A stretch of 64,000 nt of DNA, from contig NZ_BMMK01000013.1 in NCBI RefSeq assembly GCF_014645795.1, positions 1-64,000 of the forward strand, given 5' to 3'. Positions 53,547-61,943 of this stretch are shown here, one piece after another. The notes under the pieces are model-generated. The model was not told where the DNA came from. It did not search any database and saw only the letters and a list, made by a program, of their open reading frames with translations. Position 1 is the stretch's first letter. The number at the start of each line of letters is the position of its first letter. This DNA comes from Longimycelium tulufanense. GTDB lineage: Bacteria; Actinomycetota; Actinomycetes; Mycobacteriales; Pseudonocardiaceae. The translations under genes and the position numbers were made by a program.

Positions 53547-54728
53547 TCAACGTTCGGCGGGAACAACCTTCAGCTGCCGGTCCAGGGTCTGACGGAAGGC
53601 CTCCATCGCCGAGCTCATGTCCTTGCCGCTCACCTGGATCCGTACCACCACGTCTTTTGCCGCGTAGTGGCCCCGGATAGTGGCCGGTGCGTTGCCCCGA
53701 GGAGCGACCTGGGTCACCTTGACCGGTACCGGCATGTCCGGCACCGGCTCCAGGTTGTACCGCCGCTGGAGGCTGGTGAGTTCGTTGACGGCTTCGTCCG
53801 CCTTCTGCTGGCCGCCGACCGCGACGTTGAGCACCACAATCTGCCGGTCGTCGTCGAACCGGGCCACGGCCATCCGCGCCTCGTCCGGTTCGGCCGCCTC
53901 ATAGACCTTGATCTCTTCCGGCGTCAGATAGTCGATCTTCTTCACATCGGTGAACTGCTGGACCCGGCTGTGCGGATCCACCTTGCCGTCTAGCGGGGCG
54001 ATGGCGAGGGGCTCCTTCGGCTCCTGGGTGATGCCAGTGGAACCGGTCGCGGTCGGCCGACTTGTGCCGCCACCAGTGTCGCGGCCCCACACCCAGTAGG
54101 CGCCGAAGGAGACGGCGGCGATGAATAGGACGACACCGGCGACAATGCCGATTTTCTTCCTCGTCCCCGAGCCCCCGTTGTCCTCGAACACCTCGGGTCC
54201 CTGCCGGTACCAGTCCTGGCCGGACGGCGGAAGGTCCGCACCAGCCCATGGCGGAGCTGACGACGGCTGCTGCGACTGCCAGGCACCGGGCGGGTTCATC
54301 TGGGCGGGTTGTTGCCCACCGACCTGCGGGGAAAGGCCCGTTCGCCCAGGGCTGCCAGCGGGTGGTGCGACGGGAACGCCGGTGCCGGCGTTGGGTACGA
54401 CCTGGGTGTGTTCGATGTCGGCGCCACTGGCGTGCGCCGACCGGACCACCTGAGTTGAGTCGTCCGCCGGTGGCTCGCTCGAGCCCTGGCCCACGACCTG
54501 GGTGGTGTCGGGGTTGCTGCTCTCCCAGCGGAACGGGGGTGGGAAGGGCCCAGATCCCTGCGACGGCTGTCCAGCCCCTGCGGCGGGCTGGCCCCCGGGT
54601 GGAGTTCCGGGGGTGTCGGCGTCCGCGGACTTCATGAGCTGGTCGCGGCGCTGGCGGTAGTCCTCGGCGGAGAGCCGGCCGGCGGCCAGCTCCTCGTCCA
54701 GACGCCGTAGCTCGTCGTGCCAGGTCAC
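53547..54728 (-). CDS. Membrane protein with SHOCT-like N-terminus and TQVV repeats, copy A
   Basis: 393 residues with the same layout as copy B: residues 1-32 SHOCT-like, then a disordered region carrying TQVV at 76-79, 92-95 and 108-111, RQGPEVFE at 175-182, a membrane helix at about 192-214, and an extracytoplasmic domain with DDRQIVVLNVAVGG and TIRGHYAAKDVVVRIQV. GTG 54728 is its natural start. The T-Q-V-V units with nearby acidic residues resemble phospho-Thr sites read by FHA domains; that is inference. A 233-nt gap separates it from copy B. Confidence 0.8.
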   Translation of the reverse strand: MTWHDELRRLDEELAAGRLSAEDYRQRRDQLMKSADADTPGTPPGGQPAAGAGQPSQGSGPFPPPFRWESSNPDTTQVVGQGSSEPPADDSTQVVRSAHASGADIEHTQVVPNAGTGVPVAPPAGSPGRTGLSPQVGGQQPAQMNPPGAWQSQQPSSAPPWAGADLPPSGQDWYRQGPEVFEDNGGSGTRKKIGIVAGVVLFIAAVSFGAYWVWGRDTGGGTSRPTATGSTGITQEPKEPLAIAPLDGKVDPHSRVQQFTDVKKIDYLTPEEIKVYEAAEPDEARMAVARFDDDRQIVVLNVAVGGQQKADEAVNELTSLQRRYNLEPVPDMPVPVKVTQVAPRGNAPATIRGHYAAKDVVVRIQVSGKDMSSAMEAFRQTLDRQLKVVPAER

Positions 54729-54878
54729 CCGGACCCCTTTCCCTCGTCGCTCGCGTCCCCACGGCTAGGGAGGCGGGAACCACAACATTGTGCAGACGCG
54801 ATCGACCAGGTGGGGGCGTCCCGATGAATTCGAACTGACAGAACCGATGCTGCTGGGATTCGGTCGTATCGTGGCGGC

Positions 54879-55547
54879 ATGGTCTGGTTCGGTCGTGCGA
54901 AGACGGCGATGGCGACCGCGGACACGGCCCTGGCCGGGCGCGCGGAACCGATGAAGGTGGGGGAGCGGCACGCCGTGTTCCCCGACCGGCGGATCACGCC
55001 ACCGTTCCCGGAGGGGCTGCGGACCGCGGTGTTCGGCATGGGCTGCTTCTGGGGCGCCGAGCGGCGCTTCTGGCAGACGCCGGGGGTGTGGTCGACGGCG
55101 GTCGGCTACGCCGGCGGATACACCCCGAACCCCACCTATGAGGAGGTGTGCTCCGGCCAGACCGGGCACGCCGAAGTGGTCTTGGTCGTCTTCGACCCGG
55201 CCCAGGCGTCATACGGCGAGCTGCTGAAGATCTTCTGGGAGGGCCATGATCCGACGCAGGGCATGCGGCAGGGCAACGACGTCGGCACCCAGTACCGCTC
55301 GGCGATCTACTCCGCGGACGACGAGCAGCGCGCGGCCGCCGAAGCCAGCCGGGCCAGCTACCAGCAGGCCCTGACCGCCGCCGGCCACGGAACGATCACG
55401 ACGGAGATCGCGCCGCTGCGCGACTTCTACTACGCCGAGGACTACCACCAGCAGTACCTCTCGGACGCCAAGAACCCCCACGGCTACTGCGGCATCGGCG
55501 GAACGGGAGTCTCCTGTCCAGTCGGACTGACCAGCGGCGAAGCGTGA
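54879..55547 (+). CDS. msrA: Peptide-methionine (S)-S-oxide reductase
   Basis: 222 residues repairing oxidised Met. The catalytic motif is [14 protein letters not shown], with [25 protein letters not shown] and [22 protein letters not shown] following, and resolving Cys residues in [13 protein letters not shown]. The first 40 residues extend beyond the usual MsrA start. The stop overlaps the DUF2716 start as GTGA. Confidence 0.95.
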   Translation: MVWFGRAKTAMATADTALAGRAEPMKVGERHAVFPDRRITPPFPEGLRTAVFGMGCFWGAERRFWQTPGVWSTAVGYAGGYTPNPTYEEVCSGQTGHAEVVLVVFDPAQASYGELLKIFWEGHDPTQGMRQGNDVGTQYRSAIYSADDEQRAAAEASRASYQQALTAAGHGTITTEIAPLRDFYYAEDYHQQYLSDAKNPHGYCGIGGTGVSCPVGLTSGEA

Positions 55548-56071
55548 CCCAGCCGACAGCGGGCAGCGGCCTGCTGTTCGGCGACGGGTGGGCACTGCTG
55601 CCCCAGGACGCGCACGACGTGGCCTGGGACTGGGTCGACGCGCAGCTCGCTTTCCGGCCCAGCATGGACGAACGTGACTGGCCCGGGTTCGCGGAGCCGA
55701 AACCCTCGGTGACCTGGGACCTCGCAGAGCCCCAGCCCAGCGGCGGCGCTGCACGCGATCTCGATGTCAATCTCCTCGGCCTCGTCGCCCTGCGCGAGTG
55801 CGTGGAGCCCGACGAATGGGTTTACGCCCTCAGCTGGCCGTCCCAGTCGTACCGTTTCTGGCCGCATCGGATGAGTTCCGGGGACCTCTGGGCACTGCCG
55901 GTGTTCCCGGACGGCGAGTACTGCGTCTTCCTGACGCAAAGCTTCGAATGCGGCGCGCTCGGCCACCCCTGGGAGAAGACCCTGTGCGTGTTCGGCGAGC
56001 CGCTGGTGGATGCGTTCGAGCGATACACCGTCGAAATCTTGGGCACCGTCCTCCGCCGCGACGGCAGGTGA
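55544..56071 (+). CDS. DUF2716-family protein
   Basis: 175 residues of soluble protein with family features [28 protein letters not shown] and [13 protein letters not shown]. Its GTG start overlaps the msrA stop by 4 nt, so the two are cotranslated. No catalytic residues are obvious. Function unknown. Confidence 0.75.
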   Translation: MTQPTAGSGLLFGDGWALLPQDAHDVAWDWVDAQLAFRPSMDERDWPGFAEPKPSVTWDLAEPQPSGGAARDLDVNLLGLVALRECVEPDEWVYALSWPSQSYRFWPHRMSSGDLWALPVFPDGEYCVFLTQSFECGALGHPWEKTLCVFGEPLVDAFERYTVEILGTVLRRDGR

Positions 56072-56208
56072 GCCCAACCTGCCCCGCCGCCCGGAAGCGA
56101 CCGGGCGGGGCACAGCCGGCACTGGCGTGCGTAACGCATGTGACGGTTCCGACGCCGGGGTGGGGTCGGTGCACGTCGCACTTCGGTGGCCAGGCACGAT
56201 GTTCCGCC

Positions 56209-56532
56209 GTGGAATGGCCCGAACTGACAGTCCGCCCGGAGTGGGGGCAGACCGGGAACGTCTACTTCCCGGTCGCCGCCAGAGTCGAGGGCGTGTGGTG
56301 GGTGCTGCGCATCAACAGCTTCCCCGACCACCCGCTGTGGACGTTGTTCGTCGACGGGCGCCGCCGCTTCGATCTCAACGACGCGCCCCCGAACTGGGCC
56401 AACCCCGCCGGCCGCGACCACAAGAAGCTGTCTACCGAGGTCTCGGCCGAGGCGCTGGCCCCGGTGCGGTCCTTCGTTGCCTACGGCAGTGAGCTCGGGC
56501 GCCCCTGCCGGAACCCGTTCTGCTGCGGCTGA
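56209..56532 (+). CDS. Small uncharacterised soluble protein
   Basis: 107 residues from GTG 56209: a Trp-rich beta-sheet pattern (VEWPELTVRPEWGQ, VEGVWWVLRINSFPDH, TLFVDGRRRFDL) and a C-terminal CRNPFCCG. No ribosome-binding site is clear, so leaderless translation is possible. Its stop is directly followed by the convergent stop of the PPOX gene (TGATCA). No family recognised. Confidence 0.6.
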   Translation: MEWPELTVRPEWGQTGNVYFPVAARVEGVWWVLRINSFPDHPLWTLFVDGRRRFDLNDAPPNWANPAGRDHKKLSTEVSAEALAPVRSFVAYGSELGRPCRNPFCCG

Positions 56533-56943
56533 TCAACCGCTGCGGTCCGGACCCGCCCTGGTCAGCTCCACCCGCAACAACACCCGCCGCTCCGTCCGCA
56601 TCGCCGCCCGGTAATCGTCCCAGTCCGGGTGCTCACCGGAGACGCGCCGGTAGTAGTCCTCCAACCCGGGCATGGCCTCCGGCAGGGAGAGGACCTCGGC
56701 GGTGCCCTCCACCTGCAGCCACCGCCCGAAGAACTGGTCCGGCAGCACGCAGAACCACACCCGCGGGTCGCGGCGGACGTTCCGTGTCTTGTAAGCCGTC
56801 TCCCTGGTGCTCACCAGCAGCCGCCCCTCGTCGTCGACGGCAACCAGCACCGGCGACATCTGCGGCGTGCCGTCCTGCCGCATCGTCGTCAGCACGGCCC
56901 GATGATGTTCACGTACGACAGCCTTGGCCTCATCCAGATCCAC
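56533..56943 (-). CDS. PPOX-class (F420/FMN) split-barrel oxidoreductase
   Basis: 136 residues. VVREHHRAVLTTMRQDGTPQMSPVLVAVDDEGRLLVST is the classic PPOX N-terminal half, and YKTRNVRRDPRVWFCVLPD and WLQVEGTAEVL follow. Such proteins bind F420 or FMN and reduce small molecules. GTG 56943 has AGGATGG upstream. It lies between a convergent gene and the tRNA-Gly terminator. Confidence 0.9.
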   Translation of the reverse strand: MDLDEAKAVVREHHRAVLTTMRQDGTPQMSPVLVAVDDEGRLLVSTRETAYKTRNVRRDPRVWFCVLPDQFFGRWLQVEGTAEVLSLPEAMPGLEDYYRRVSGEHPDWDDYRAAMRTERRVLLRVELTRAGPDRSG

Positions 56944-56980
56944 CCCACCATCCTGGCTCGGCCGGCAACACGGGGTGGAC

Positions 56981-57018
56981 GAACAAAGGGCCTGCCGCTC
57001 GATCGAGCGGCAGGCCCT
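56981..57018 (-). terminator. Terminator of the tRNA-Gly gene
   Basis: AGGGCCTGCCGCTCGA (56987-57002) and TCGAGCGGCAGGCCCT (57003-57018) are a perfect 16-bp inverted repeat, and the minus strand continues TTTGTTCG. It begins 5 nt after the tRNA CCA end. Confidence 0.85.
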
Positions 57019-57022
57019 CGGG

Positions 57023-57098
57023 TGGAGCGGACGACGGGACTCGAACCCGCGACCCTCACCTTGGCAAGGTGATGCGCTACCAACTGCGCTACGTCCGC
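57023..57098 (-). tRNA. tRNA-Gly (anticodon GCC)
   Basis: The minus strand folds as a cloverleaf: acceptor GCGGACG with CGTCCGC, D-arm GCGCAGTTGGTAGCGC, anticodon loop TTGCCAA giving GCC, T-arm CGCGGGTTCGAGTCCCG, and a genome-encoded CCA at 57023-57025. It is a single gene with its own terminator. No integrated element or repeat of its 3' end is visible in the window. Confidence 0.95.
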
Positions 57099-57134
57099 TT
57101 GCGCCCGGCTCGGCTTCACCGGCCGGAGCGGCAA

Positions 57135-58223
57135 CTACTCTAGCGGACGTTGAGGGACGGTCTCGAACTGCCCCCTCCCGAAGGCCAAACCCGCACGTAG
57201 AGCGCCCGCCGCCTGCATCATGGCGCATCGGCATCGCCGGTCGATACCCACAAGATTCGCGAATCCGTGGAAAAGCTCCCGCTGCCTCTGCAGCGCCACC
57301 GGAGCACCGACCTCCCGCAACCGCTCCGCGAACGCCTCACCCTCGTCCCGAAGCGGGTCGAAGCCCGCCGTGGCGATGTAGGTGGGCGGGAACCCGCTCA
57401 GGTCCTCGGTCCTCAACACCGAGAAACGTGGATCGGCGTAGGTGCTCGCGTCCGGTACGTACTGTCCGCGGAACCAGATGATCTGCTCTTCGCCGAGGAA
57501 GAACCCCTTGGCGAAGAGGCGTCGGGAGGGGCGCACGGTCGTTGCGTCCGTTGCCGGGTAGAGCATCAGCGCGAACGCCGGCCGCGGCTCGACGGTGGCC
57601 GCGACCACCCCGGCCAGGTTCCCACCGGCGCTGTCCCCGCCAACGGCGATCGCCCCCGGATCCGCCCCCAACTCCTCCGCGTGCGCGACGGCGTACCGAT
57701 AGGCGGCCTGGGCGTCCTCGACCGCGGCAGGGAACGGGTGCTCGGGCGCCAGCCGGTATTCGACCGACAGCACGCGCACCCCGGCGTACTCGGCGAAGAA
57801 GTGGCCGAGCATGTCGTGGCTGTCCAGGCTGCCGATCGCCCAGCCCCCGCCGTGGAAGAACACCAGCAGCGGCGTCTGCGCGGCTCGGCCGGGCGGCTCG
57901 TACAGCCGGGCCCGCAGCGGCCCGGCGGGGCCGGGCAGAGAGAACTCCCTGGTGTCGACCCGGCCCTGCCAAGCCGCGTTGAGTATCCGGTTGAGCTGCT
58001 CGAACGCCGCCCGAGCCCGCCCCGGCGCCCGCCCGGCCGAGAAACCGGTCTCGACCAAGCGTTGCACGCGAAGGATCAGTTGGGCACCGGGTGCGAGGCG
58101 TTGCCCGTCGACCACGATGGGCCGGCCGGCGAGTACCCGGAGCACGGGTTCGGGCAGTCCGATCAGGGCACGCATGGCCAGCGCCTGCACGCGCGGCGGG
58201 ATGAGGTTCAGCGGGGAGCCCAT
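57135..58223 (-). CDS. Alpha/beta-hydrolase esterase, hormone-sensitive-lipase family
   Basis: 362 residues. Oxyanion motif FFHGGGWAIGS, nucleophile GGDSAGGNLAG, acidic residue near TAGFDPLRDEGEAFA and catalytic His in ELFHGFANL. The N-terminal 100 residues form the usual cap. It hydrolyses carboxylic esters; chain length cannot be read. ATG 58223. Confidence 0.92.
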   Translation of the reverse strand: MGSPLNLIPPRVQALAMRALIGLPEPVLRVLAGRPIVVDGQRLAPGAQLILRVQRLVETGFSAGRAPGRARAAFEQLNRILNAAWQGRVDTREFSLPGPAGPLRARLYEPPGRAAQTPLLVFFHGGGWAIGSLDSHDMLGHFFAEYAGVRVLSVEYRLAPEHPFPAAVEDAQAAYRYAVAHAEELGADPGAIAVGGDSAGGNLAGVVAATVEPRPAFALMLYPATDATTVRPSRRLFAKGFFLGEEQIIWFRGQYVPDASTYADPRFSVLRTEDLSGFPPTYIATAGFDPLRDEGEAFAERLREVGAPVALQRQRELFHGFANLVGIDRRCRCAMMQAAGALRAGLAFGRGQFETVPQRPLE

Positions 58224-58478
58224 GGCGTGAAGCTACTCGTAAGTAGTTTTGATCCGCCAGGGCTCCGGGATAGGACTTGTGAATCACCCGCTCGTCGGTT
58301 GAGGATCGCGAACCGGCACAATCCGGATCACCGTCTGCTGTCATGACGGCGGTTCGGCGGAGCCGAGATTCACCCGCGCGGCCCCGGGGGCGGCGAGGTA
58401 CCGTGGATTCACGCTAGGTGAGCGGTCATGACGCATGCGTAACCACAGGTCAGGTCGCTCGTGGTCGGGGAGGCGGGG

Positions 58479-58922
58479 ATGACTCGGCTGGTGCGTGGCG
58501 GCGACGGCCGGCAGTGGACCGTCCGCGCCCGGATGGAGTGGACCAACCCGGCGACCGCCGACGATTTCGAACACGACGTCCTCGGCGGCAGTGCCCCCGG
58601 CGTGGTGATGGCCGGCATCTGCGGCCTGTTGCTGGTCGCGCTGATCTGGTGGACTCCCTCGGTGGTCGTGGTCCCGGCCTGGCTCGTGCTGGCGTTGTTC
58701 ATCGTGGTGATGTTCTTCCCCGTGCGCTGGGCGCTGCGCCGGCCCTGGACCGTGGTCGCCGAGACCCCGGGTGACCTCGACGAACACCCGCCGGAGCGGT
58801 GGGTCGGGCAGGTCCGTGGGGTGTGGCGGGTCCGGCAGGAGGCGGCCCGCATCGCCCGCAACATCGAGGTCTACGCCATCCCCGACCGGGACGGCGTGGG
58901 CCCGCTGCAGCCCGTGGAGTGA
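58479..58922 (+). CDS. Two-helix membrane protein (possibly DUF983)
   Basis: 147 residues from ATG 58479 (site GGGGAGGCGGGG). A conserved-looking soluble N-terminus TRLVRGGDGRQWTVRARMEW precedes two helices, GVVMAGICGLLLVALIWW and PAWLVLALFIVVMFFPVRW, then a cytoplasmic tail with RPWTVVAETPGD. I associate it tentatively with DUF983. It precedes the DNA glycosylase gene by 57 nt. Confidence 0.65.
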   Translation: MTRLVRGGDGRQWTVRARMEWTNPATADDFEHDVLGGSAPGVVMAGICGLLLVALIWWTPSVVVVPAWLVLALFIVVMFFPVRWALRRPWTVVAETPGDLDEHPPERWVGQVRGVWRVRQEAARIARNIEVYAIPDRDGVGPLQPVE

Positions 58923-58979
58923 GCCGGACCGCCCAGCCGATGATGGGCGGGCACGGCACCCGGTTGCCACACTGAACAG

Positions 58980-59843
58980 GTGCCCGAACTCCCTGAGGTG
59001 GAGGCACTGGCGCACCACCTGCGCGAGAACGCGGTCGGCCGCACCGTCGCGCGGGTGGACGTGGCCTCGGTGACCGTGCTGAAGACCTTCGACCCGCCGC
59101 TGTCGGAGCTGGTGGGCCGGCCGGTCACGGCCGCCACCCGGCACGGCAAGTACCTCGACCTGGACTGCGACGGGCCACACCTGGTCACCCACCTCGCCCG
59201 CGCCGGCTGGCTGCGCTGGCTGGACACGACCTCCGCCCCACCGCCGCGCCCCGGCAAGGGCCCACTGGCCCTGCGCGTGCACCTGGGTCCACCCGGCGAG
59301 GGCCCGGGCTTCGACCTGACCGAGGCCGGAACGCAGAAGCGGCTGGCGGTGTGGGTGGTCCGCGATCCCGCCGAGGTGCCGGGGATCGCCCGGCTCGGGC
59401 CGGACGCGCTGGCCGTCTCGCGCGACGAGCTCGCCGAGTTGCTGGCCGGCCGTACCGAGCGGCTGAAAACCGCGCTCACCGACCAGAGCGTGCTGGCTGG
59501 TGTCGGCAACGCCTACTCGGACGAGGTGCTGCACGCGGCGCGCCTCTCGCCCTACGCAATCGCCGGTCGCCTCGATGACGACGCCCTGGACCGCCTCCAT
59601 GCCGCCCTGCTGGAAATCCTCACCGACGCGGTACAGCGCTCCGTGGGTCAGGATGCCGCGCGGCTGAAGGGGGAGAAGCGGTCCGGGCTCCGGGTACACG
59701 GCCGGACTGGGCTGCCCTGCCCGGTGTGTGGCGACACGGTCCGCGAGGTCTCCTTCGCGGATCGCTCCTTCCAGTACTGCCCGACCTGCCAGACCGGCGG
59801 CAAACCCCTCGCCGATCGCCGCATGTCGCGACTGCTGAAGTGA
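58980..59843 (+). CDS. Fpg/Nei-family DNA glycosylase
   Basis: 287 residues starting at the mandatory PELPEVE, whose Pro is the catalytic nucleophile. The H2TH domain has LTDQSVLAGVGNAYSDEVLHAAR and the C-terminal zinc finger is CPVCG to CPTCQTGGK. It excises oxidised bases. The long linker APPPRPGKGPLAL suits the Nei2-like branch of actinobacteria. GTG 58980. Confidence 0.93.
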   Translation: MPELPEVEALAHHLRENAVGRTVARVDVASVTVLKTFDPPLSELVGRPVTAATRHGKYLDLDCDGPHLVTHLARAGWLRWLDTTSAPPPRPGKGPLALRVHLGPPGEGPGFDLTEAGTQKRLAVWVVRDPAEVPGIARLGPDALAVSRDELAELLAGRTERLKTALTDQSVLAGVGNAYSDEVLHAARLSPYAIAGRLDDDALDRLHAALLEILTDAVQRSVGQDAARLKGEKRSGLRVHGRTGLPCPVCGDTVREVSFADRSFQYCPTCQTGGKPLADRRMSRLLK

Positions 59844-59881
59844 CCACGGCCAGCCGTTGACGCACCGTAGTATCGGCCAAG

Positions 59882-60556
59882 ATGAGCGCACCCGACGCGG
59901 CGGCGCGAAACGCCCGTGCCCAGCAGGTGGAGGAGCGGCTGGCCAGCCCGGTCCTCGTTGCGGCGGCGGCCTCGGTACCCGCGGTCTTCCTCACCGCCCT
60001 CGAAGGCATTGCCGCGTTGATCGGCACCGTGCTCAACTGGGCCTCCCTGGCCGTCCTGATCGGGGAGTCGCTCCTGCTGCTCCTGCTCAGCGGTGATCTC
60101 GCGGCCTGGGTGCGGAAGCACCGTTGGAAGTTGCTCGTCGCCGGGGCCACGGTGCCGGCCGTGCTGTTCGCCGTTGGCCCGGTGCAGGTGCTGCGACTCA
60201 TGCTGGCTCTGGGCACGCTGCGCGTGCTGCAGGCGAGGCGGATCTTGCGCGCGGGCCACATCATTCGCCGCAAGGCCGGGCTCGGCGCTCGCTGGGGACG
60301 CTGGGTGCTCGGTGGGGCTACGGTACTTGCCGCCGTGTTCGTCGTGACCGTTCTCGCCAATCCCGAGTCGCAAAGCCGCCGACTCGCGATGCGGTTGATC
60401 GAGAAGTTCGGTGTCGTTCCGTTGATCGCTGCGGGTGTTCTCGTGCTCACCGGTGTCGCCGCCGTCCTGTTCGGACGATGTGACGTGCGGGCACGACGCC
60501 TGGCACAGAAGGTCTTCCGTCGCCAGCCGAAGTGTGACGTGCACGAAAATTCTTGA
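59882..60556 (+). CDS. Voltage-sensor-like membrane protein without a pore filter
   Basis: 224 residues with five to six helices. The helix LRLMLALGTLRVLQARRILR and the following HIIRRK place Arg/Lys at roughly every third position, like S4 of voltage-gated channels, and a Glu in LIGESLLLLL suits S2. No TVGYG-type filter or long pore loop is present, and the final helix pair differs from S5-P-S6. It may be a degenerate or pore-less channel homologue. Function unknown. Confidence 0.6.
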   Translation: MSAPDAAARNARAQQVEERLASPVLVAAAASVPAVFLTALEGIAALIGTVLNWASLAVLIGESLLLLLLSGDLAAWVRKHRWKLLVAGATVPAVLFAVGPVQVLRLMLALGTLRVLQARRILRAGHIIRRKAGLGARWGRWVLGGATVLAAVFVVTVLANPESQSRRLAMRLIEKFGVVPLIAAGVLVLTGVAAVLFGRCDVRARRLAQKVFRRQPKCDVHENS

Positions 60557-60589
60557 CCTCGACCATGATCGAGGTTCGAGGCTTACGCC

Positions 60590-61462
60590 ATGATCAGCAC
60601 AGCGCTTCGAGCGCGCGGCCGGCGCACGTCCTTGCTGTTGGTTACCGGTATGGTCACGACCTTGGTCGGATGGGTTCCCGCCGAAGCACGCGCGGACAAC
60701 TCACCGGCTTCGGAAACGGTGTCCGTCGTCGCTGCCGCCGGGCGCCAGATCACCGCCAGTACACGGACGCTGCACCCGGGCACGACAACATTCCGGGTGA
60801 CCACACCGGACAGCACCGCCCGCTGGGTGTCACTGGTTCGTCTGCATCCGGGCACCTCACTCCAGAAGTTTCTCGATGACATGACGACCGTGCTCACCAC
60901 GAGAGGAGAAGAGAGAACACGCGCCGTTGCGGAGTGGAATCGGGAAGCGGACATGCTCGGTGGCGTCTCGGTCTTCAACCGCCGCTCGCAGTCGTTCACG
61001 CAGTTCCTGAAGCCGGGCACTTACTACCTGGTGGATCTTCGGACGCTGGGCGGGCCCGACCGGTCCGGTGCGTCCCAGGAGATCGCGGTCCGGGGCGACT
61101 GGGACGTCACGGTGCCTCGGAGCGACCAGACCATCACCTACTACACCGGTCCCGACGGCGGGACCCGTATCTCGGCGCCAAGCCGCCTTGCGGCTCGCAC
61201 CAGGTTGCTCGTCAACAACATGACAGGGAAGCACGAGGAGGCGATCCTCAACCGGATTCGGCCCGACACGAGCCCGGAAGAGCTGGCGAAGGCCATCCGG
61301 GACGAGGAGTACCTGCCGTTCGTCGGCGAGCCGGAAGGTGTCGTTCCCGTCGCGGGTGGCCGGCGGGTCGTGGCCGGCCTCGACCTCGAACCGGGCCGGT
61401 ACGTCCTCATCTCCTGGGTCAACGACCCGGCGCTGACTCACCGGATCATCGAGGTCGGGTGA
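60590..61462 (+). CDS. Secreted uncharacterised protein
   Basis: 290 residues with a signal peptide (RRTSLLLVTGMVTTLVGWVP, cleavage probably after AEARA). The mature protein is beta-rich; TLHPGTTTFRVTTPDSTARW is followed by a FLKPGTYYLVDLRTLG motif and a second LEPGRYVLISWV near the end, suggesting two related beta-sandwich (cupredoxin-like) repeats but without clear copper ligands. ATG 60590 lies 33 nt after the upstream stop. Probably an extracellular domain protein of unknown role. Confidence 0.72.
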   Translation: MISTALRARGRRTSLLLVTGMVTTLVGWVPAEARADNSPASETVSVVAAAGRQITASTRTLHPGTTTFRVTTPDSTARWVSLVRLHPGTSLQKFLDDMTTVLTTRGEERTRAVAEWNREADMLGGVSVFNRRSQSFTQFLKPGTYYLVDLRTLGGPDRSGASQEIAVRGDWDVTVPRSDQTITYYTGPDGGTRISAPSRLAARTRLLVNNMTGKHEEAILNRIRPDTSPEELAKAIRDEEYLPFVGEPEGVVPVAGGRRVVAGLDLEPGRYVLISWVNDPALTHRIIEVG

Positions 61463-61943
61463 ACCTGGCGAGCATCGGAGCCCGCGAGACCCGCGGTTGC
61501 CGAGCGACTGTGGTTGCCGGCCACGGGAACGACACCGCTGGGCAGGCGAACTTCCCGGTTCCCCCTTTGGACGGCCGCGGTCGTCCTCTTCTGTCGCAGC
61601 GTGCCCGGGCATTCGAAGCAGCACATCGGACGCCATGGTGGGCAACCATTCCTGGCCGCAACCGGCCAGCGTCACCGAGAAAGTGTCCGCTACCAGCCGA
61701 ACAGTGGGTCACTCCTCGATCACCACAGTTGCGGTGGGCGCGAAACGCCGCCCGAACGCGATGCGCACAACGCGATCGTGTTGTCCCTGCTCCCACTGCG
61801 GCCACAGGGATCATCCACCACCACGAGGATTCGGTGTTCCCGCGGGCCAGCTTGAGATCCGACCAACACCACCACTCGAACGGGCGAGTCCCTCGTGCTC
61901 CCAGCGGTTGCCCCGGATACCGCCCGCACCGCAGCATGGTCGC
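61463..61943. other. Unassigned stretch
   Basis: About 480 nt before the LytS-type kinase gene with open frames but no start-RBS pair, domain or relic I can support. It may hold the promoter of the kinase gene. Confidence 0.35.

Noticed and set aside
57023-57098. tRNA-Gly as an attachment site of an integrated element
   Set aside because: No integrase gene or duplicate of the tRNA 3' end can be seen nearby; flanking genes look resident.
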